This document shows positions 36,357-48,263 of a DNA stretch of 64,000 bases, piece after piece (position 1 is the stretch's first letter; every line of letters begins with the position of its first letter). Under the pieces are notes generated by a model, which made no database searches, was not told the origin of the DNA, and saw only the letters and a list, made by a program, of their open reading frames with translations. The DNA lies in the NCBI GenBank assembly GCA_022578965.1, contig MU400516.1:496001-560000 (forward strand), written 5' to 3'. The position numbers and the translations under genes are program-made. The stretch is from Xylaria sp. FL1777 (Eukaryota; Ascomycota; Sordariomycetes; Xylariales; Xylariaceae).

Positions 36357-38179
36357 ATGGTCGTGTTGGACGGCGTCGACCTGGATGCTTTGAACTACGT
36401 TCATAAATTCCCTTACAATGGCACTATTGCGACGGGAGGCGACTCACTGGGAGAGGATCTCAACATCTTCTATGAGGTAATTGACTCTACAAGTATTTCG
36501 GGAAGCGAATGAAGCCGGCTAATCGGTCGATCAGAGCGGCGATATAGCATGGATGATCACGTCGACGGCTTTAGTGTTGCTTATGATTCCTGGTGTCGGG
36601 TAGGGCACTTGCGCGCATTTAAATCTTACAATGCAGTCTGGCTGACCAACACCCAAGCTTCTTCTACTCTGGCCTTGCTCGCCGCAAGTCTGCTTTATCT
36701 CTAATATGGCTATCCGTCATGGCCACGGCAGTTACCACGTTCCAATGGTTCTTCTGGGGTTATTCCTTAACCTTCTCGCATACTGCTAGCTCGTTTATCG
36801 GAGACCTGTCAAACTTCGGCTTTAAGGACGTACTCGCACAGCCTTCCGTGGGTTCTTCGAGACTCCCCGATCTTCTTTTTGCTGTTTATCAAGGCATGTT
36901 CTCGGCTATCACGGTGGCTCTCGCTACGGGCGCTGTTGCTGAACGAGGGCGGATGCTTCCTTGCATTGTCTTTATGTTGATCTGGTCGACTATCATATAC
37001 GATCCCATCGCCTGTTGGACCTGGAATCCAGCTGGATGGTCGAACAAGCTAGGCGGTCTCGACTTTGCTGGAGGTACACCGGTGCACATCGCCTCCGGGA
37101 CGGCGGCGCTTGCATGTTAGTGATCCTCTTACCTACCCAGCTCTACTAATCCTACCTGTCGTGCTTCCTGAGAGATGATAGCGTCTTCTGGACACATGAT
37201 GAGTAATTAGGATGTACTTTCGAGGAATATGCTGATATTAAGCCACGTAGACTCAATGATGCTTGGAAAACGACGGGGTCACGGAACCCACGAACTGAAT
37301 TTCCGGCCTCACAACGTCACACATATTGTTATTGGGACTGTATTCCTATGGGTCGGCTGGTTCGGATTCAATGCCGGAAGCGCTCTTTCGGCCAACATGA
37401 GGGCGGTCATGGCTGCAGTGGTTACCAATTTGGCTGCATGTGTTGGTGGCATTACTTGGTGTGTTCTCGATTATCGTCTTGAGCGCAAGTGGTCCACTGT
37501 CGGTTTCTGCTCAGGCGTTGTTGCTGGCCTCGTAGCCATCACACCAGGTTCAGGTAAGATTATTGAGTTCGAGTAGACAAGTAGTGATTAACGTATAAAA
37601 GGTTACGTCCCATCATGGGCTGCAGTCCCCTTCGGATTCTTCGGAGCTTGCTTCGCCAACTACGCCACGAAACTCAAGTTCATACTTCGAATCGATGACT
37701 CCCTAGATATTTTCGCGGTTCATGCCGTTGGCGGTTTCGTGGGGAACATACTCACAGCCTTTTTCGCTGCCGACTACATTGCGCACCTAGATGGTGTGGC
37801 AGTAATCAATGGCGGTTGGCTAAACCATCATTGGATACAACTAGCGTATCAGTTAGCTGACTCTGCCGCTGGTGGCGCTTACTCTTTTGGCGGCACATGC
37901 ATTATTCTTTTTGTTATCAACTTAATTCCGGGCCTCAAGATTCGTGCTAATGAGGAAGCTGAGATCCTGGGTATCGACGACGCAGAGATTGGCGAATTCG
38001 CGTACGACTACGTCGAGTTGACAAGAGAAGTACTGAACGAGGTAGTAAATGACGATGGCAATAGTCGGTTCTCAGTGGAGGGAAACCCAACCTTTGATCC
38101 CCGCGAAAAGAACAGCATCCCGTTGATAGATGCTAGGGTATTTGCGGGCCAGTCGTCTCAGATTCCCCACGCCCAGTAG
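36357..38179 (+). CDS. ammonium transporter (Mep/Amt/Rh family)
   Basis: Five exons (36357-36476, 36535-36599, 36658-37115, 37251-37553, 37602-38179) join in frame to 507 residues. An extracellular N-terminus leads into the helix SGDIAWMITSTALVLLMIPG, then GFFYSGLARRKSALSL, the classic Amt signature. Later landmarks are DPIACWTWNP, HIASGTAALA, WVGWFGFNAGSAL and DSLDIFAVHAVGGFVGN, the last holding a conserved pore histidine. About eleven membrane helices are expected. The C-terminal cytoplasmic tail has AEILGIDDAEIGEFAYDYVE, the conserved control segment that gates Amt/Mep trimers. The protein imports ammonium; the Mep2 class also senses nitrogen for filamentous growth, but I cannot assign the class by eye. 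Transcription is usually under GATA-factor nitrogen control; I did not find a clear cluster of GATA sites in the leader. Confidence 0.95.
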
Positions 38180-38888
38180 TGCAAGAGCGTGGCTTAAATG
38201 GATAATTTACTATAAGTGTACGATATCGGGCCGTAAAATGGTGCTGGCGGCTCAACTCAACTGTGCCTGCGGGACTAATTGTGGTATATTTCACTTGTTT
38301 TGCATACAAATGTTGAAGACTTGGTAAGGAAGCCTCCAAAACTTGAGCAACCCACACCAGAAAGTTTCTCACATAACTTCAACTGACAGAAGTAAAGCTA
38401 AATCAGTAGTTATAACTATAGCACAATGTTATATTATGCGTTTTATACGCATTGGCGCTCTATTCACACCTAATTAAGGTCTTCTTTACTAGCCCATACG
38501 GCAACTATGGCTATTAAAAAAAGTCCAGCTAAATATATATTAATGATTACATCTAATTATCATTCCTAGCTACTACTCACGCCTTTAGCTACTCAAAAGG
38601 GGATGTATTAGCCGAATCTGACCACTTGCCTTCTTTTGCTCAAGACCATGTCAAGGGACCTATTAGAGTAGCTATATTTTTAATGGGATCAAGAGATGAA
38701 TATAGTGACACGCCTTCCTCACTATTCGCATCGCTGAATGCTCTCCCAACTCTAGAGGCTCGGGGGCATGGTTACTGCAGCCGTAATGTTCTATGAAGCA
38801 GATCACAAATGATCAAAGGCTTCCGTATGTTAGTTATCTGTGGATGCAGTCAATTGTTCTGATAGTCCTCTGCGAAATTCTTAATTAA
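38180..38888. other. AT-rich intergenic
   Basis: 3' flank of the ammonium transporter followed by strongly AT-rich DNA (38390-38720) with an A-run near 38515. No gene was seen. Confidence 0.55.
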
Positions 38889-40441
38889 ATGGCCCAACAG
38901 AACGAGATCTCCCCTATTTGCCAGGCATGCAAAGGCGTTACCTTTGCCGAGCTGTGCACGGGGTTTGAACATCCGTGGACAGATCGTCAAGCCATAGAGT
39001 CAGGTCGGACCTGCAAATTCTGCCGACTAATGGTGTGTTCATTTGGTCGCCTTCAGGTTAAGGCCAATGCCTATGACATTAACAATAACTACCTACGAAT
39101 ACTTGATTTCCCAACTACTTGAGTCTCAAATGATCTTTCGACAATACAACCCTACCGGACTACCCTCGCATCCGATAACTGAATTTCCAATTACGGATCA
39201 TTTTACTAAAAGTCCAGATCACTTATCGTGGCATACACGAGACCAAACGTCAAGGAAAGGGGAGATACATGGATGCTTCAATGATGGTGCGACTATTCGC
39301 TTGAGCGCACTCGAAGGCATCCGTTTCATCTTTCTCTACATGCTTCTCTCTTTCTACTCGTTTGCCATAGTAAAGGGATACGATACTGACAAAGTACTTG
39401 ACTAGACTTTACATATCTGAGTCTAAACATTATTGGTAGCCGCGAGATTTACAAGGCAGACTGTGAACGAATCATTTATTATATAAAAAGGAAAGTCAAA
39501 CTCACTACAGGAGCTCGCTTCCTCGCTAAAGGCGAAACAATGCGGGAGTGAGCCTTATAGATTCTGGTGGAATCTCATCGAAGAATACAGCAGCTGTAAG
39601 CTCACGAAGTAGAAGACAAGTTAGCTGCACTGTTTGGCCTTTGTGACAGGGTTCAGGACACAATTCAACAATCTATCTTTGCTGGCGTTCTGAGCGACCA
39701 AGAAGGACTAAACTTGCTCTGGCGAGTGAAAGACGAAGGTGGCCCTTTATAGCACCCGGATTTCCACGCCCCCTCATGGAGCTGGGTCTGCCTCGATGGT
39801 GCCGTAACCTATAGGTCAGTATACTCGCGACTTGAGCAAGCGAACACCTTCAATATTATAGCCGAAAATATCGACTTCTCTAGAGCGCCGGAATGTAGAA
39901 GACCCAAAGCAGAAAAAGGCCTTCCATGCTCAAAAAGAAGCTTATGTGATATGCTATCCTTTACCAAGTAGCAGAAGCGTTGGTGTGCGAAAACCTATAC
40001 GAAACTAAGTGGGAACAAAACGCAGAGTTGATCCATGTCTTAGGGCCTGGTGTGCACATGGAGATGATATTCGTTCCTCGCGAAGGGTATCATGCGTTAA
40101 AAAGACAGGTATCACTGCCACGTAGAACACGAGTTCTTCATGATCATATAAGGTGGAATATAATTGGGTGGTTCGTACCTGACAAAGAAGCTCCACGTCT
40201 AAGTTCTCCGCAGCCTCTCGCGTGTGCAGCGCTCTGGCTACAGAAAGGAGGAGGATTCCCGAGCCGTGGATTAAACCATCAAGTAATTGGCTTCGATTAC
40301 ACCGAACAGGAGCTGGTGGATTTTGTGGCACTCCGGAAGAAGCCAGCAGCAGCTGTTTGTAAGACTTGGCAGGGGCCAGATAGTGAGAAAAGGGTGACTG
40401 GAAACATGCACCGAACAGTCTTTCAACGCAGTGTAAGGTAA
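38889..40441 (+). pseudogene. decayed HET-domain (heterokaryon incompatibility) gene
   Basis: The start at 38889 (ICQACKGVTFAELC, then TCKFCRLM) looks like the two-CxxC N-terminus common to HET proteins. Further on, different frames carry typical HET C-terminal pieces. WWNLIEEYSSCKLTK (about 39565-39610) runs into a TAG; after a frame change come DKLAAL and DRVQDTIQ, then LLWRVKD. An in-frame TAG follows at 39750-39752, and then HPDFHAPSWSWVCLDGAVTY. A last open stretch (39980-40441) may be the C-terminal tail. Stops, at least one frameshift, and a middle part too short to hold the whole HET core show the gene is dead. HET proteins trigger cell death after fusion of unlike hyphae. An intact copy elsewhere in the genome is likely. 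Confidence 0.78.
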
Positions 40442-40952
40442 ACAAACAAATACCTGGGGCAACGGGTTATTTATCCTTTTACTTAATAAGGAGGCATGAA
40501 TTATTCTACCTAGGTACCTAGGTAGTATCCGATAACGTTTATCGCGACCTAATGCGAGAGCAGATGGTCAATGTATTACCCATTTATATGTGGAACTAAG
40601 CTACCAGTTCGGACTAGTGCGGCTGATAATGGCTCCCTTTACTTTTCTACTTGCTACCCCTCAACCGTCTCCACCTAGCTACCTAGATAGGTACCAATTT
40701 ACTACCCATGCAAGCACTTACACGACCTGTGGGCGCCATGTAGGCGCCATGTGTAACGTTCCGGAGGCCGAATTACAGTGCCGAATGCAAATCACAATAG
40801 AGTACGAGCCAATTTCATTCATCCCTTCAACAAGTCGTGTCTCAGTTCTCAGTATCGACAAACACTCTCGTCTCCCCGTCAACCTTACCCCACAGGTGCC
40901 TCCTTCAGCTATGGCAACAAAGGCGTACAGCAAATAAAATCTGGCAGCTATA
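40442..40952. other. intergenic, leader of the DNA polymerase gene
   Basis: A palindrome CTACCTAGGTACCTAGGTAG lies at about 40507-40526. An 11 bp word GGCGCCATGTA is repeated at about 40733 and 40744. The region is otherwise the promoter and leader of the gene at 40953. An open frame of about 115 codons here has no recognisable content. Confidence 0.5.
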
Positions 40953-43365
40953 ATGCCAAAGATGGAACCCTCTTTAAAAGAGAAGGTGGCTTTCTTTGAG
41001 CAGCTTGATGCGTGCAGGAACATTGATGAAGAATCGGATATTCTAAGCACAGAAGAGCAGACTCTGAGACGGGAATGCAAAGCCTTCTACGCTGCCGCCG
41101 CCTCCTCTACCTCTGCTGCTGTCTCTGCTGCTGTCTCTGCTGCTGTCTCTGCTGCTATCTCAGCCACGCCGCTACCATTTCCAAAAACGAAGCTTTCAGC
41201 TTCACGTCCCCGGAGGACAGCGTCAGATCCCATTCTAAAGCCTTCAAATAACGAGTTAGAGATAATTGCTGTCACGCCCATAGACAACCGACCGGACGTA
41301 GGAACAGCACCAGCAGCAACGACGTCCTCACCTGTCCGTGGCACGTTAGTCGGTGGCTCTATAATCCCGGAGACAGAGAAGCAGCCGAACAAGAGGCTCA
41401 CTCGGAGGAGAACTCACCCACCGACGCGAATACTGAGGTCGCATTCTAACCTAGAGCCATCTCCATCTGTTGCTATGGCCAAGCGGAAACGGACCCAACC
41501 CCTTCAGATGGCCCCGGAGTCGAAGCAAATATTCAAAGGGCTCTTTTTCTTTTACATACCCAATGACGATATTAATCCTGCTCGGAGGCTAAGGATTACT
41601 AAAGCCCGAGAGCATGGTGCAATAGTATGTGCCCACTGGAGTCATTTTCTTCCCTTTCTAGTAACCTGATGACTCCCAACATGTCTCGGGAGTATGCATC
41701 AGGGGTATAATATTTACGCAAAAGAGTAATTGCTGACTCCAGCGAGCATAGTGGACACGGAACCAGGCTGAGGCAACTCATCTCATTGTTGACAAGGGTT
41801 TGTCGTACGATGATATAAAACCTTTTTTAGATGATAACCTCACCCTGTCTTCTATCGTTCTTGTCAACGACCGATATCCTATCGAGTGCTTGGAGAGAGG
41901 TGTTGTCTTCGATCCCAACCCGACAGTCGAGAAATACCAATACAAAATTCCCGGAGACCCTGAGTCGACCGAAAAACCGACAGTCCCACAGCCACCAACC
42001 CAAGATTCGAACATATCTTTGCAGGTTAAACCACGAAGAGATCTCCAGTCTACACTGAATGCTACGCCAGGATCTACACAAAGAAGTCGCGATCTAATTC
42101 CCTCTTCACACCCTGAAGAAATTCAATTAACGGAGCTAGGTGTTGGACCTACGAAAGGCATAGCTCAGACCCCTCCATTCACGGACGAGCTCACGATATG
42201 CATTGATGCGGTCCTAGACGACCCAGACACGCACGAATATCTTGATGAAAGTGATGTGGACGCTCGTGACTCAGCTCCTCAGAATAAGAAACGCCGCCTA
42301 AGACCCAGGGCAAGTGATACGAGCACGGGTTTCGGACAGGATAAATTCATGTGCATGAGGGGGGGCACGAAAGAGAAGAAACCGAGCGGGCCGAATGCGG
42401 ATGTAATCAGGCTTCTGGAGGAGATGGTGGAGGAACATATCCTCTCGGACGAGGTGTGGAGGGTGCAATCGTATCGAAAGGCCGTAGCTACACTTCGGCG
42501 ACAACCCAACAAGATAAGAACGGCTAAAGAAGCCGCAGCGCTCCCCAACATCGGCAAGAGTCTTGCACAACATATTGAAGAGATTGTCTCCACGGGCCGG
42601 TTCCAAAAACTAGACGAAGTTCGCAGGGAGCCTTCAAGGGAAGCGTTGAAAATATTCTGCAATATCTACGGAGTTGGTGTGCCGACGGCCCAAAAATGGG
42701 TGGAGCTGGGCTATCGCACCTTGGACGACCTTCGGACAAAGACCAAGCTTTCAGTAAACCAGCAAGTCGGCGTAGACCATTACGAAGACTTATTGATGCG
42801 TATACCCAGAGCCGAAGTCAAGGCATTAGGTAATCTCGTTAATGATATGGCGGCCACCATTGACCCTACAGTCGAGCTCATCATTGGTGGAAGCCACCGT
42901 CGTGGGGCTGAAACCTCAGGAGACATCGACCTAATCATAACGAAGAACGGGACGTCATCCACGCAGGATCTTGTGCCTTTCCTCGAAAAGCTCGTCGACA
43001 CCCTTACCAAAAGCGGATTCTTGACCGCTGCGCTCGCTTCCCATAGACACGATGGGGGTAACAAGTGGCACGGCTGTTGCGTGCTCCCTAAGGATGTATT
43101 CCCCGGCCCTAAGGAAGATTACCAACCCGTGTGGCGGCGTATCGACTTTCTGCTTGTCCCGGAGACGGAAATAGGAGCGGCGTTGATCTATTTCACCGGT
43201 AACGATCTATTTAACCGCTCCATGCGGCTTCTTGCGCGCAAGAAGAAGATGAAGCTGAGCCATAGAGGATTGTTTGGGGCTGGTGTTGACGAGGGGAAAG
43301 ACGAGAGGAAGATCTTTGAGATTCTAGGGGTGCAGTGGAGAGAGCCGCATGAGCGATGGTGTTGA
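40953..43365 (+). CDS. POL4: BRCT-containing family X DNA polymerase (Pol lambda/Pol4 type)
   Basis: Two exons, 40953-41624 and 41752-43365, flank a 127 bp intron (GTATGT...CATAG) and give 761 residues. The intron splits the N-terminal BRCT domain: FKGLFFFYIPNDD... in exon 1, and WTRNQAEATHLIVDKG in exon 2. A Ser/Pro-rich linker follows, then the 8 kDa domain with a helix-hairpin-helix (ALPNIGKSLAQHIEEI), a second HhH (YGVGVPTAQKWVELGY), and the palm motif GGSHRRGAETSGDIDLIIT. The catalytic aspartates are Asp615, Asp617 and Asp689 (RRIDFLLVP). The thumb contains FNRSMRLLARKKKMKLS. The enzyme fills gaps in base excision repair and end joining. The family usually has YFTG (steric gate region), and here it is FTGND, in place. 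The N-terminal part has an (AAVS) repeat encoded by GCTGCTGTCTCT units. All key residues are present. Confidence 0.93.
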
Positions 43366-44583
43366 TAGCATGGTTTGCTTTCGTGCTTGGGTAGAGGAGT
43401 AGACTTGATAGGCATAGAGCTTGGCTGATCGCTTATGCTATGAAGCGATTGTTAGATACCCAAAGGTGAACGAATTCTTTTACCCAGCCTATTCTTAATT
43501 GCAGTTTACTCCTTTGCGATGTGACTGATTGTTAGTTTTATTTTGGTTTAATTTGAGTAACAGTATCGAACGTCCGGCACGACAGGGTCTGCTGATTCAC
43601 CGTGGCAGTGCACCGTTCTGATATATCCAATCGGAATAGCATCCGGAAGATAAACATGCAATATGCATTTCCCCGCTTTTCCACTTTTACTGCGTAAGTA
43701 CTGCCTGTGCCGTCAGCAGTTCAGGGGAGGTAGGTAATCAACTCCTCCAATCCTAGACGCTGCTATATCAATACTTAAAATTTATACAAAATGATCAACA
43801 GCGGGGGCTGTCTCTGCTGACTAAATCCCGGTTCCTCCGTGCCACGCCGGCCACTAGCCACCCGTTGCTCCGGTTTAGCCTCGGCGCTCCAATTCTCCTT
43901 GAGACCCCAATTTAGAGAGTACAGAGCAGGTCTACTCCAGCTATGCCGTTATCTATGACTGTGCTGCCGCTGCCAAGCGAATCGGCATGCCCCGGCGTTC
44001 TGTGGTCTCTTGTGTTCGAATTGCGGCCGGGCCTTTATCGAATCCCCCTCCGGAGAGACAGCATTACTGACCATATACTCTGCCGCCCACTCTACCCTCA
44101 TATTTCAGGCCCACGGCCTTGTTGTCGACTCTACTACCGTTGTCCAGTTTCACCATGCTAACCGAAACGCCAAAAATTTGAAACGGCCTGGCAGAGAATA
44201 TTTAAAGCCATGGACGAGCACAAGTATTATACTGGTGTAAGAGAGAATGAGGCACTGTTATCTGTGCCACGGTTTTCAACACAGTCATCAAGCTTCACAA
44301 AAGATTGAATCTCTGAAAAGCAAGGTCTATTGTAACATCTACCCTCGAGGAACAGGGTGCGTTTATATACTTTGCTCGACCATAAATACATAAACTGGAA
44401 GTGTAAAGGAAACGCCTCGTACAGAGCCACAAAAAGACGAGAAATGAAATCCTGCCGCAAATAACCAGTGCCGTCCATCGATGTATGGTCTTCCGACATC
44501 TAAACCCAACCAGAGATCATCTCTGCGCTCGAATGTCGCCCAGTTGCCGATGATGATGATGGGCTCATGCGACCAGACCCGGC
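43366..44583. other. intergenic, convergent gene ends
   Basis: No gene is supported in these 1.2 kb. Overlapping short frames at 43943-44240 contain a few cysteines, but neither has a family match. 44230-44580 is the 3' flank of the secreted protein on the minus strand. Confidence 0.5.
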
Positions 44584-44976
44584 CTATTCGGTAGTGATGA
44601 CCTTGCACGTGCCGTGCTTGATAATATCGTGAAGCCCGTCGTGGCAATTGATCTTGTCATGGGAGTTGGCGACGCATCCGCCGACCTGGAGGCCGCCGGA
44701 GTCCAGAATGGCGGCGGGGGGGCCGGCATCGCCCGAGCAGCCCGTGAAGGTGTATTCCACCTCGCCGAGGCTAAATGACTGGCCGCAAGGGGACTCTGTG
44801 AGGACGCCGAGGACTTGCTGGCCAGGGCACGCGTGTTCCCCGTCAACCCACGTCACCCAGTGGTTGGTCTGGTCGTTGCCCTGGAGCTCCTGGCCGAAGG
44901 CGATGGTTTGGGCGCTCGTCAGGCTGCTGAAGGCGGCGATGCCTAGAAACACGAGAGATCCGGCGTTCAACTGCAT
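44584..44976 (-). CDS. small secreted six-cysteine protein (effector-like)
   Basis: One exon encodes 130 residues. The N-terminus (AGSLVFLGIAAFSSLTSAQ) is a signal peptide, with a likely cut after residue 22. The mature part is about 108 residues with six cysteines at 50, 64, 80, 101, 111 and 124, an even number that suggests three disulfides. It is Gly/Asp-rich with a His/Asp-rich end (NCHDGLHDIIKHGTCK). No transmembrane segment follows. Size, signal peptide and cysteine number fit fungal candidate effectors or small wall-associated proteins; I recognise no named family. A GGT/GAT microsatellite lies in the leader on the plus strand. Whether it acts on a host, on other microbes or in the wall is unknown. 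The frame, the start and the codon usage look like a real gene. Confidence 0.8.
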   Translation of the reverse strand: MQLNAGSLVFLGIAAFSSLTSAQTIAFGQELQGNDQTNHWVTWVDGEHACPGQQVLGVLTESPCGQSFSLGEVEYTFTGCSGDAGPPAAILDSGGLQVGGCVANSHDKINCHDGLHDIIKHGTCKVITTE

Positions 44977-45072
44977 GGTGGAGTAATGGAGTGGTTTGTT
45001 GACGAGAGCTATAAGTCAGAATAAAATATTAGGATGATTGTAGTGATGTGTGAGAGCTCGATGAAGAGCTTT

Positions 45073-45095
45073 GGTTGTGGTGGTGGTGGTGGTGG

Positions 45096-45140
<45 letters not shown>

Positions 45141-45141
45141 G
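45073..45141. repeat. GGT then GAT trinucleotide microsatellite
   Basis: A compound simple repeat: about seven GGT/GTG units followed by about fourteen GAT units. It sits in the leader or promoter of the small secreted protein on the minus strand, so its length could vary between strains. Confidence 0.9.
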
Positions 45142-45620
45142 GGAATTGGATGACGGTAACTGGAGAGCGAGACAACGTTTATATATTGATGCTGCGAATA
45201 TGGCCTGGTAGTCCTCGAGCACCTCGTCTTGACTCGGCTCGCGGTAGTTTGTCAAAACAAGAAGGCTTCAGGTGCTAAACATAGAGCCGCTTGTCTTAGG
45301 ATTCTGAGACCAGTCGAGTATTCCTTTGCCTATCGCCAGTGACGTGATGGCGATTGTCACCGTGGAGTCGTATGTTTTCGTTCAGTCGTAATAATAGCTT
45401 TTGTAGGATGACGTCGTGCTGCCATGACACCGGCGCTGGTGGCTCTCTATACAACCCTGGCACTGCCTCCATGATGGATTGTGATCAACGGATGATCAAC
45501 GCAACATGGAACTGAAACAGCATAAACTGGGAATGCCGTCTTCTTTAACGAAGGAAGAATGACTAAGTCGCTTACACCCCGAAACAAGAAGAACTACTTC
45601 CTATTCGGGAAGTTTAAAAC

Positions 45621-45720
45621 GAAGGCGGTCCGAGGGAGCGGAGCCGCGCGCGTGAAGCGCGCCCCGCGGTGGGAGGCTAGGGTGGGGGTTAGTCTGTACG
45701 GCTAGTTCCGTATAGCAGTT
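45621..45720. mobile_element. GC-rich hairpin block, possible transposon end
   Basis: The block CGAGGGAGCGGAGCCGCGCG is followed by a perfect 6 bp stem-loop (GCGCGC-GTGAA-GCGCGC) and then G-rich sequence. It stands at the edge of an AT-rich stretch of about 600 bp. Similar GC hairpins mark ends of fungal Helitrons and other elements. No transposase or helicase frame is nearby, so the assignment is tentative. Confidence 0.3.
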
Positions 45721-46404
45721 CGCATGCCGGTCTGCAAAGCAGTTCATGTAGCTAGGTAGGTATATACAAAACTATTACTTATTTCATTGTTTTTATGTAA
45801 CAATAAGAACAAGAAGTCAAACTTACAATAGTAGAGCATACAGTTTAACTGATTGATTTATTAATTGATAGTTTGGTATAGTTTACGGGATCGTAATTGT
45901 TAGTGCTGCACTAAGGTTTTCACAAGCAGGGAATTCAAGTAGAGAAATTCTCTACATACCCGTATACTTGCTTGACCGGAGCTTTAGGGTAGCAAGAGGG
46001 CTTCAAGACAGATCAACAGTAAATATTCTACCAGAATTGTATAATAGTCTCATGGATTCAGAGTACTCTTATTTTCTTCGCCACTAGTGTCGTGCTAACA
46101 ATTACGTATCATCCTGTGGACCCATATAGGCGCGAACTATGTGATTACTAAATTGGAAGCTGGCGAGTTTTGTCGCGCTTATGGCCCTCCATACATACGT
46201 AATTATCTAGGTATGAAATATGTTAAGGAGAGGAAATCTTTCAGCAGAAAGTATAAACAAGTTATACGTAATACAGAAATAGAAACACACTTATACAACA
46301 CTCAATTCCAATTCAATTGATAGCTAGGCGGTTTGAGTTAAATACAGAAAGTGGACATGATATTCTTAACCCTATGATGTAATCCTATAATCTAGTTTGC
46401 GACA

Positions 46405-47430
46405 TTATTGAGCTTGCCCTCGCGCTCGGCATTCTTCCACAAGCCGCAACAATGCCGGCATGTATCGACTAGCAAGCTCCAAAGCTGTCTCTCCCTGCGA
46501 GGCGAGATTGTAAGTAGGCACGTCTGTTCGAGCGCCTCGTCGTAGTAGTTCTTCTGCTAGCTCAGGGTGGCCATTGGCAAGCGCGGCATTCAGCCCGCTG
46601 CCCCAGTCAAAGTCGCTTGCGTAACCCTTCGTATTATGCGCCCATTTTTTGGCATTGGGATCCGCCCCCGCATCAAGTAGGTATCGAAGCACCTCCAGCC
46701 GGCTTTCCGGGGTCACGTTAGAGCCTGGTGGTAGTGGGGGATAAGGTGAGCACACAAAAGGAACCGAGATGTCGGCTGAGCCTCCGGCAGCGTGGAGCAG
46801 CTTGACAGTCGACAAGGGTGAGCAGCCCACTGCCTTGAGGAATGGAGTCAGCCCCCAACGCGACTCGGCGTTTGGATCTGCGCCTTGGGCCAGGAACCAT
46901 TTGATTAATGCCTCATCATCGAGCACATAGCTATGTCAACACGATTATTAATATAGAAATGATGAATAAACGAGGCTGTGTAGAAGTACGTACCCGAGAG
47001 GGGAGAGGCCAAAATCCTCTAAGGGCAAGCTAATGTCGAAATGCCCGTGATCGACGAACACTTGCCACATGGTCGACGAGCACTTGTGCCTACTAGCCTC
47101 CCATGCTGCTAAACGGCCTATTCTTAGGCCCAAGTCGAGCAAGTATGCCACAAAGGTGGCGCGATCCAGTCTGATCGCATGGTATAGACAGGGCTCGACA
47201 GTTCCCAGAGGATATTCAGCCGGTCCACTTGGGGGCGAGGGTTCCTTCATTTCGCGCCACTCCGTCATGAGACGCTGGAACTCTTCAAACGCATTGTCGG
47301 TGCATGCTTGGTTGAGCTGCTGCATTCGCGGGTGCTCGGGATAGTATCGGATACCAGGTACAGGTAGCTCGAACTCATCCCCCTTTCGAAAGGGACACGG
47401 CACTTCTTCGTTTTCCATCAAATTAGACAT
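46405..47430 (-). CDS. ankyrin-repeat protein
   Basis: Exons 47430-46994 and 46930-46405, separated by a 63 bp intron (GTACGT...CATAG), join in frame across SPLG/YVLDDEAL and give 320 residues. The N-terminal 100 residues have no known domain and contain a proline patch (PSPPSGPAEYP). Ankyrin-type helices follow: AIRLDRATFVAYLLDLGLRI, then LIKWFLAQGADPNAES, then LEVLRYLLDAGADPNAKK, then GHPELAEELLRRGARTDVP, and ETALELA near the end. The repeats are imperfect and four to five in number. Such proteins mediate protein-protein contacts and expand in mould genomes, often beside HET-type genes. No enzymatic domain is attached. Its partner is unknown. The neighbours are the two secreted-protein genes. 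Confidence 0.87.
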
Positions 47431-48263
47431 GGTAGGCCGGGAAATAATTCGTCAATGTAGGAGCGAGTCTTGCACTAACGGTGGATTAGGTTAGCTACTG
47501 GGTTTTAGATGTTTCTTAAGTAAGGTTTAGATTTGTACTAACAAGTTTTAATAGTTGCGAATCCCGGGCGCGCTTAACTCAGGGCAACTTAAAAGAAATA
47601 ATCTAGGGTGATGTAACAAGTGCAGTACTCTTGTCATACCATAATAATAAGTTCAAATCGTTTATTCCTTTAGAAAACAATCACCTACCTGGAACAGCGA
47701 CTCACTCTTATGTGTAGGATTTCGATCGACAAATGCATAAGTAAGCGAGGGTGGAATGACGTCGTTTTATACTACGCAGTTGTGGGACCACCAATGTGAC
47801 AACTTCTCTTCCGCATCCCTGCCTAACGCTGCATCAATTCAGGGTCTTACAACTTGAACTCGAGGTTATTTTTAATCGTCCAGAATGCTTAATTTTGAAT
47901 GCCGTTCTCTCAATCCCGGCGGCGTGTTTCAACAGCTATCCCGTGTAATCCTTCACGATTGCCACCCAGTGACCATCGTACTATTCCAAGATCTTCACTT
48001 ATCTCTCTCCTTTTTTTAGAACCAAAGATGTATTGAAGTTGAACGATATGTGTTACCAACTAGAGATAGCCATCAACAAGATATGCGCTGCCGCAAGACC
48101 TGTTGAGTATAAAGAGGCTTTCATGCCGTATGTTCAAACCAGTTGAGATAGAAAACATCAAGCTTTTCAGTATATACACTTATTCTCACAACACTCTCCA
48201 GTCGTCTTTACCCTCTCCTAACTCTTCTTATCAGGAGAAATATAGTTGCCCACTGTTGACAAT
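47431..48263. other. intergenic, divergent promoters
   Basis: It separates the ankyrin gene (minus) from the secreted protein at 48264 (plus). An AT-rich centre carries no gene. The last 150 bases are the likely leader of the plus-strand gene. Confidence 0.55.

Larger units (their letters stand above)
44977..46404. other. intergenic with microsatellite and GC-rich hairpin
   Basis: It holds the promoter of the six-cysteine protein with a microsatellite at 45073-45141. A GC-rich block at about 45621-45720 contrasts with AT-rich DNA that follows (45760-46390). The block contains GCGCGC, loop GTGAA, GCGCGC (45646-45662). No gene was found. Confidence 0.55.

Noticed and set aside
39980..40441. 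Intact 153-codon gene
   Set aside because: It lies in line with the HET relic and lacks its own promoter or recognisable domain, so it is treated as the tail of the pseudogene.
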